DNA of 64,000 bases from Plotosus lineatus (taxonomy: Eukaryota > Chordata > Actinopteri > Siluriformes > Plotosidae), in NCBI GenBank assembly GCA_024760905.1, contig CM045729.1, positions 60,811,580 to 60,875,579 on the forward strand, given 5' to 3'. Positions 49,501 through 58,472 of this stretch are shown piece by piece (position 1 is the stretch's first letter; each line of letters begins with the position of its first letter). Position numbers and translations under genes: made by a program. Below the pieces are notes generated by a model. That model was given only the letters and a program-made list of their open reading frames with translations, did not search any database and was not told the DNA's origin.

Positions 49501-52500
49501 TACAAATATGCTATACAGACAACATACCCAACAGCAACAAAGAAAAATCGAGGATGAGAACATTAATGCATTCAAAACAGAGAGCAGACAAGAAACAAAT
49601 GCATAAACCAAGTGGAATTTGGGCTGGGATGATTGGTTTGGTGGAAAGAGGAAAAAATAATTCAGTGACTGGGAGAAGATTGGGAGACGACTGGGAGAAG
49701 ACTGGGAGTATTTGGGCAATGATGATTTCAAGACAGTAACTTATAAGGGTAAAAGTTAACACAACCTGCCGACCCATTAATGCCCATACCACTTTACTCA
49801 CCCAGAGGAGTGAAACCCCGAGCAGGGCTGGTATCGCGGCTGCTCTCGCGACTCGTGTCACGGCTGCAGCCCTGACTCATGCTGGGGCGTGGGATGCGAC
49901 TGCTCCGGGCTAGCGTGCGGGAACGAGAAGCAGCAGGAAGAAGAGCTTTATGAGACAGCTCAGCTGTTAGAACACAGGTTAGCTCTTTAGTCAGGCTGCC
50001 AGCGCCACACTTAGCACGAGTTATGTTGGGGGTTGGGATTCTGGCAACAGGCTCTGTTGACCATTTATGTTTCGGTTAGCATTAGTCTGCCAAGACAGTT
50101 ATAGTAACATTAACCAGCAAAAATGTTATTGTGAGAAAAATAAAGAAATAATTAAAATAAAATCATCTGGCCAGATCTGTTTAGATCACACACAGTGATC
50201 CCAAAGCTGATTAACAAGTTTAATAAGCAGCACAAACAGAAGTTGGTTAATTATCCTGAACATTATTGACTAAGTGGTGAACCAGGTAAAAGAACATGAC
50301 AGCAGTGAGAAGCTAGTCACACACTAACATCAGAAGAATCTTAATCAAGAATCTGAACCAAAGATTCAGCCATTTTTCTTCAGCGTCCTGCACTGATGAG
50401 ATTCTAAAAAGAAAATGATACTACAGAAATTACATCTACAATTCATGGCATCCTTCTGTCAACACTTTTGGTACGCAACATAATAATAGCTATGTAGTGT
50501 CAAGTTTCTAAACACATACTACCTTTGAGGTTAAAAAACATTTCATGGATCTGAGATACTTCTGAAAAATTCATCTTAGGTCTTTAAAAGTTTACTTCTT
50601 TTATTAAGAACATTTCTATCGCTGTGATTTGAGAGTCATAAACTAAAAGACACTGTCTGTTTTTTTTTTTTTTGTTTTTTTTTTACCTATGCCTAGTCTG
50701 CTTGGGCTTGTCTCTCGACTGCAGCCTTGGCTTCTCGGGACCCGTGCTCGTTTGTCTGAGGGTGTAGGAGTCATGGCTGTTGTTGTACGCGGGACTCTGC
50801 CATACGTATGACCCAGCAGCTTTCCTGGGGAACTGGATCGGCTGCCAGCTAAATAAGCAAAGCCACATCAAAAATATCAGTCAAAGTGTAACTTGTCTGT
50901 TTTCAGTGTAGAGCTTTCTCTGAACATTCTGAAATCTTAAAACATGATAGAGCAACGCAACAGTGACACATGTCTCAAAGTTCACCAGTCGGTGGATAAT
51001 ACACACAAAATGGCAGTGTACACAATTTTCACATTATGCATTGCATTTGTACATCTACAAAGTTGGTATGGCTACATGCCAAACACTGGTGATGAGAGAT
51101 CCGTGTTAATGGAATGTTTTTTTTTAATTAGTTTTATTTATTTAACACCACAATTTACCTGGACTGTAGGGAAGACAATGTGATTAAGACAACATCTGTA
51201 CACAAACTACACACAAAAAACACTGACAAAAATGCAGAGGCAGTAAATAAACTAGTGGGGAGAAAAACTACTAAAGGGGGGAAGGAAATGATATGATGTG
51301 AGAAAAGCAAGGACAGATCATGCAGAGTGCTGAAGAAGAGGTGTTTCAGCTTTACGCAGATGAATGTGGAGGCTTACCACCAGTAGGGTTAGCTGATCTG
51401 GATCCTTGTGTATGGAGGCACGCCAAAGAATAGGCGAGAAGTTACAAAAGAACTCAGTGTGACATGATTATCCAGCATGCATCAGGGAAAATGTTACTCA
51501 ATCATGCATTAGAAGTCAACTCTCAAAAGACATTACATTACTAGACTGCAATGTGCATTCAACAGCTTAATCTGGCAGCTCCACTGTGTTTAACAACACG
51601 GAAAATAGCCAAGAGAGATTACTTTTAGCCATAAACACAGAGGCATCAGAGTACAAGAGTGTGCTTTTCTAAAAATGAGGATGGTGCTGCCATACACTGG
51701 GGGCATGGTGGACCGTACAAAAGTGATTCCAGCTGTGGAAGCTGCTCTAAGTGCATAAGAGGTGAGAAAACAGAGCGGGAGCACTTACGCTGGGACTGAG
51801 ACACCACTTTAGCTCTGCTTCTGCCTCGACTGTCTGTTACTGTAGTGTTTGCACCAACAGCACTTCCTGAACTTTGCCTCCTGGTGCGCACACGACCTGC
51901 ACACAAAACAGGTAGAAAGTATATTATTGAGGGTGAGAAGGAAAACAGCAGCAATAAAGGAGACGAACTGGAAGAGGAGAAACAGGACTTTATGTATGGA
52001 AAGAGACAAAACATTAAAAACAGGACAGGATTTAAAGCACAAAGACTTTGAATAGAAAGTAGTTTCGAGTACAAGGAGTGTGGACATGCATAGAAAAAAG
52101 TGCATTTGAGTTTGGATACACAAGTATGTGTTACATTAACACATTCAGTAAAGTGGCTAGTTTAAAGCGTGTTTTCAATCTAGGTAAAGTCCATTGGGCT
52201 TTTTACACACGAGCCATAATGGCTCATCAGGCCGGTGCTTATCCTCGCTTTCCATAGCGTGAAGCGACTAGGAGTTCCACTCCGCCTGGATGAGACACTA
52301 GTCCATCGCAGGTTACCTTCCCAGTATATTTTTACTTTTACCCATTTATACTGCTGGGTAAACAGAGGCACACTTGTGGTTAAGACCTTGCCCAGGGGTA
52401 TTAGCACAGTGGGGGGTCTAACTAGGATTTGAACACACAACCTCCTGATTATGAGCGCAGCACCCTAACCACTATGCCACCGGCCCCACTTTACAATCCA

Positions 52501-55500
52501 ACTTGAGTTTATTTCACAAAAGGTAATGGTAGTATTCGAGTGATCTGCATCAAATCTTATGGAACAGACTTTACGGTAAGACAAAAGAAATCATACACTA
52601 TTATAACTGAGAAAAAAGTCCAAGTGTCCTTGTAAGACAAGTTTAGTCTTTGAATACAAAGATTACAAATCTTAAACAAACCATCTAGAAGGACAAAAAA
52701 AAATTATGAAAACAGTAAATTATTACATTTAATATCACTACAAGCCCATGCACTTTGATATAAACAATTTTATTTGAACCAAAAAATATTCAACTGATGC
52801 ATTGTACCGAAAATATTCAGTTTGAATAAAACTAGTGATTGGTATCAAAACACATCAGAAATTCCCAAAGGAAGACCATTTAAATTTCTACTCATTATCA
52901 AATCCCAGTTTTGGACAGGGTTGAGACATCATGCAAACAAGGCATGCAGAAGTATGTAACTGCTATTAACATACAGGGGAAACATGAACAGTGCCTATAA
53001 GCCCCCAACAAACCGAGTTGAGACCAAGACACACATACACAGATTATATACACAAATCTTACCATCTATTTTACCAGGTGCACCATCTTTGGGGCAAAAC
53101 AAAAGCAGGGGGGTGAAGAGAGGAAGTATAAGAAGCAAAAGATTAGTTAGTGTCAGCTGGTTTGGAAGTGTTGAAGACAGAGCAGTAGGCTGTGACAGGA
53201 TTCGGGTCGAAGCCGAGGAAAAGAACTGTTAATGACTACAAGTAAGGAAAGACAGCATGATCGATATGTGTAATTTCTAGTAACGGCACAAAACAGTACG
53301 GAACACCACAAGTTACATTAACACACAAAAAGGCAAAAGTATATGAAACCTCCAAAATAATTTTAACTTACAGTGGCATGATAACTGAACCATAAGTATT
53401 TGATACAACACTACACAAAACTTAAACTAAATACTTCGGGTGTGCTTGACAGACCCATCTGTCAGTAATAAGTTTCACATGCTGTCCAATACCATGGACA
53501 ACCAAGCACAACACATCGAGGACACTGAGCACTATTTGTTCCTCATCAGAGCACAGCTTAATAGCGTCTAAGACGGCCATCAGCTTTATTAATGTGTTGT
53601 TATAACCATAAAAGCCAGTGGTTTTATGGGCATTCAATTAAAATACCATAATTGACAGCAGAAAAATTATATCCACTGAGTGGGCACGCTGAGCTGACTC
53701 CAGTGGGCTTGGAGTTTGGAATCTTACCCAGGGAGGCATAGGATCCTGGAGGGAGAGCTGCCGCTGAGCTGAAGGGGGAAGGAGAGGGCACAGCGGGCAT
53801 CCTAGACTTGGCACTGGCAGCAGCATTCACATCAATGTCACTACGTGAACGCTGGAGTGAGCCAGGGGTGGATGGTGCTCTGGAGCTCACCACCTTACCT
53901 GATAGATAAATAGCTCAATTAAAAATAAACTCGTATAGATCACCAGGTTGTCTGAATTTTACACAGGAAGAGCAAGATGCTTACTTCTGGTCATGCTTCC
54001 ACTGATCACACTCCTCACAGAAAGCGGACGACTAGCCAATGGGAAAAAAGGAAAAAGTTATGTCAGTATCACCAATAGTTGTGGAATGGGAAGGAGAAGA
54101 CAACAGACACCAGTACAAACGAGCTATATTCACTGGGTAACAATTTTTCTGTGGAAGCACTAGAGATTTTAGAGTAAGGAAAGATAAACTGGCACAGAAA
54201 AGAATTTGGGAGCTTTACGGCAGCAGTGTGTGGAGATTAGTCTGTGTGACAGATTAAGGCAGACACAAGTGCCATGACTACAGAACACAAATGAGCTGAA
54301 TCCAAAGAGCAGACATGAGTTATTCACACACAAGTCCTTGGGTGATGTTCAAAACTTAAGCAAGTACAGGCTTGTGTACTAAACCTCCAAATTACTAGCT
54401 AGTATGATCGGGATAAAAAGACTTCTGAATGTTTTCATTTATTAAACAAGACCATGAGACCGTACCAACATTAACATCATTCTTCTTTGGTGATTAATGT
54501 GCTTACTAGTTTTGTAAACAGAAACCATGGTGATTGTTATTATTTATTTATTTATTTTTTTCGTTCCAGCTGAGTAATGAGTGAAAGCATTAGTGAACTT
54601 GGTCCAGCACTTTGGGTGACAAATGTGGAATGATGATCTCTCTCCTTCTCTGTACAGACAACCAAGCAGAAGCCAGATGGAGATGAGATATTTGCTTAAT
54701 ATCCAGCAGAGGATTACTATGGTAACACCACCCTAATGAGTCAGATAACATGCTCCTTCCACCCTGGCTGTGTAATAAAAGTAAATACATATTAACACTG
54801 ATGAGAGGATTAGCTATAAAAGTACCCTTGGGTGCACATTAAAGTTTACATAAAAAGAACATAACACTTTATTATAAATACTGTCTATCAAATGCATACC
54901 ACATGGAGCAGTTTAATATTAAAGGTTTTTTTTTTACCCGGCACATATAATTAATATAGCAGCGTTTAGAATTTCGAGAGTCATACTTTCTAACATATTT
55001 ATCAAAGAGAGCATCTAAGCAAGCCTTTGGAAATGTCTCACTTGAGGCTCTCCTGAGAGCTGGACGAGGAACGGTCAGACTGAGGCAGTGACACTATGCT
55101 GTCAGAATTCTTCAGGTAAGACTGGATGGCTTTCTGATAGGTCGACTCAAGAGCCTGGAACAGATGTTCTGCCTCTCGGCTGTAGTGACCATGAAAGCCC
55201 CAATAACATCTGTACAAAAAAAACACGGACCATTAGATTTATAATACAATACGGAGCAAGGTGAAATACACACAAATCAAATAAATTAAGTTTAAAAAAA
55301 GGGCAAACTTACTTTCTGGCTATAGACCTGGCCTCTGAATCAGCATCATGAATGCCTTTCTTGATGGTCTCAGTGAGAACTGCAACATGCCTGGGATAAT
55401 ATGGAAACATGATTAAGCATGCATGCACCAGAGCAATGGCTCACGGCAGAAACTGCTCTCTGGGCTAGAAAAAGTCTTTAAAGACAAGCAGGTTGTATCC

Positions 55501-58052
55501 TTTGAAACTTCTTGGACCTGTTACCAGTCCTTTTTCCAACTCCCAATTCACAGCAAAAGGAGCCCAAAGAGAAAGAGGGGAGAGGGGAAACCCAACCCTC
55601 CTTATAAAAGGGCTCTGGGGAATATTGCCATGGAAACTGCATGGATGCATGGTGGCTGCTCACTCCTGGCTCATCAATTAAAACTTGAGAAAAGACTCAT
55701 TCCTCATCCGTTCAACCAAGATGAGACAAATAAGACACACCATCACAAGTTAAATGCCGCCAACGCTGGGACTGAAGAGCTAAAGTGGACAACATGAGTA
55801 AACACCCACACCTCATTTAAATGCAAATAGCAGAGATGTTTCTTGTGACATTTAATTTTTCTTGCAGGGTCTGCATTACAGGGAATGTTTTTTTTTTGTT
55901 TTTTTTTCGGGGGGGGACTCACCTCTCAAGTGTATGTGTCTGCCATTCTTGCAACAACAGGTCTAGAAATTCATAACAGCGTCTAAAAGGGGAAAACAGT
56001 TTTTAGTTTTGAGGAATGAAGATTTAAGCAGAATAAAACAAAAATGTTGCAGAGTTTATTGTTATAGGAAGTCATAGATGTTAAGGACATCACCTTCGAA
56101 CAGCCACTGATTTAGATGTACAGTTACTGGTGATGATTGGGATAAGACGTGGATAGTGTGTATGCTAGAAATAACAGAGATTAAAGTTTTTAATCTTGCA
56201 AATTTGATTTAAAATTAAGACCATCAGTTATATTCCCAGCAAGAAAAGTTTAAAAACATTAATAATTACAAATCATTTTAAACAGGTTTTTAGGACAAGC
56301 CGCGTAATTCAAACCTGCGTCAAAACACTCACCCGTAAAATTAGACGAATGGCAACCACACCCGACGTTGCCATGACTTTGGCGCTGTTGGGCACAAGAT
56401 TGAGCAACGTGGGCATGATGGCCTCTGCTCCATGGTCAAATTTATTCCTGAACACTGAGGACACATGTCTGAAAGAGCAAAAAACTTCTTAGAATGCTTC
56501 ATTAAAGCTTCAGACAGAAATGTATCAGGATGACATCTGCTTGACAGTAAAACATGGTGTTCACATATGCATTACCAAGTTGCTCTTTCAACACAAATTT
56601 CGCTACGCTCCATTTATTTCAGGTTCACATCATCACTAACACATTACAGAATGAATACTTAAAAATATGTTCCATCACAGCACTCCACACCACCAATTTC
56701 AGGCAGCTAGTAATTTTCAAAGATACTTACATAGTACTAGCTAAAAAGTAAACAACCTATATGTTGATGACTACAAATTAAAATGCACAGATAACTGTCT
56801 CATACCCAAGAGTGATGCAGGCCTCCCGGACCACTTGTGAGCGCAAGTCTTTAGCAGAGAGCTTGAATGCACCTTCCATAAGCCTCAGCTGTTGAAGGAA
56901 ACCCTCATGCTCTGCAGCTCCAGCCAGGAGCAGTGAACGTACTTTCTTTAGCTAGTGAAAAGAGAAATACAAACTCTTTAATGCTTGCGATCAATATTAG
57001 AAGCAAAAAAAAAATGATGTGAGCTTAACTTACAGCAGTCACTCTGTGCTCCCAGTCATGTTTATCATCTGACAAAGCCTCACGGATCTTAGACATGGAG
57101 TCTTCCAGCTCTCTGCTGGAATAGATCTATCAAAAAGACATGGGGTTTTCATGTTTACTCCACAGAAGTACAAAAGAATAATCATCTTTGAAAACTTTTT
57201 ACATCTTAACTGTATTATCTTCCATGATTAATCTTGGCCAGTATATAACCCATCAATGAGATCTCCCCAATTCTGTGACAACAACTAAATGAGACTTGAA
57301 AGAAAGCAATATCCGCACCCTACGAAATGCTCACAGACGACAACAGTTGGCTAGTGTCTCTGTGACCAATAAAAAAAGGAGTACAGTCGGCCCCCTACTT
57401 ACGAAACCCCCCTGGGTACGAAAACTCCGGGTTAAGAAAAACGTTTTCCAAAGTTTTCGTCCTCTGTATACGAAAACAACCCTCTCTTACGAAAAGCGTC
57501 AAACGCGCCATTCAAAATTCAAACGCGCCAATCAAAATTTCACACGATGTGCGAGTTGCTCTCTCATTGGCTGTCTCCCAACATCCCGCCCCACTGGCCT
57601 CCCATTGGCCAGGAGGGAGCTGACCTGTACCCATTACTGCACCCATACCTTTTGTCTGCCACACGTGTGAGGAGAGTTGAAGAGGACTGTTTTCTTGTTT
57701 TGAGATCATTGCAGCATTATATTTCGTTATCGCCGAAACCTCTCTACAATCGGGATGATATTGAAGCAGGTCTTAAACAGGTCTTAAAGCGGAAATACAG
57801 TGACTGAGGAGATTATTTCACACCATATTGAATCAGAAAGAAAACAGAGTGCTCCATTGGACAAGACCTCCGATCTCGCAAGGAAGCAAGTTAATATCGA
57901 ATGAGGACCTCTGATCTTTCAAACAGGTACTGTAATTTTGATTTAAATACAACATCCCATCCATTTAAACATTTAAATAGAATTGTTCCGTCAGCTGTGC
58001 GTTGCATGTGGGTGGAGCCCGCATTCAGCAAAAACACACCAGAGAGACGGAG

Positions 58053-58103
<51 letters not shown>

Positions 58104-58432
58104 AGAGAGAGACTGCCTACAGTGTCAGTCAGAGATGAAATGAGGCTTAACGCTTTAGTTTTTAGATTAGTTTTTTAAGTTGTTTAATTCAGTAAATGTT
58201 TAATAAATGTGGCACCCCCGCCGAATGTGAGCAAAACGCGGCTAAATGTGAGCAAAACGTGGCTTGTCTGGACATCCGATCCCTCAAGGAATCAAGTTAA
58301 AGTTGAGTTTGGACCTCCGATCTGTCAAGCAGGGAATGCGCTTTGAATTCCCCTTCTTAAAATGCTCTGGCGTCCTGCGTGTGGGCGGAGCCCGCATTCA
58401 GCGGCGCACCACAATACACATTTAATGTGTAT

Positions 58433-58472
<40 letters not shown>

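Noticed and set aside
51646..52123. Longer minus-strand frames around clasp2 exon 13
   Set aside because: Only 51789-51896 is bounded by splice sites in phase and similar to CLASP2; the rest is intron read-through.
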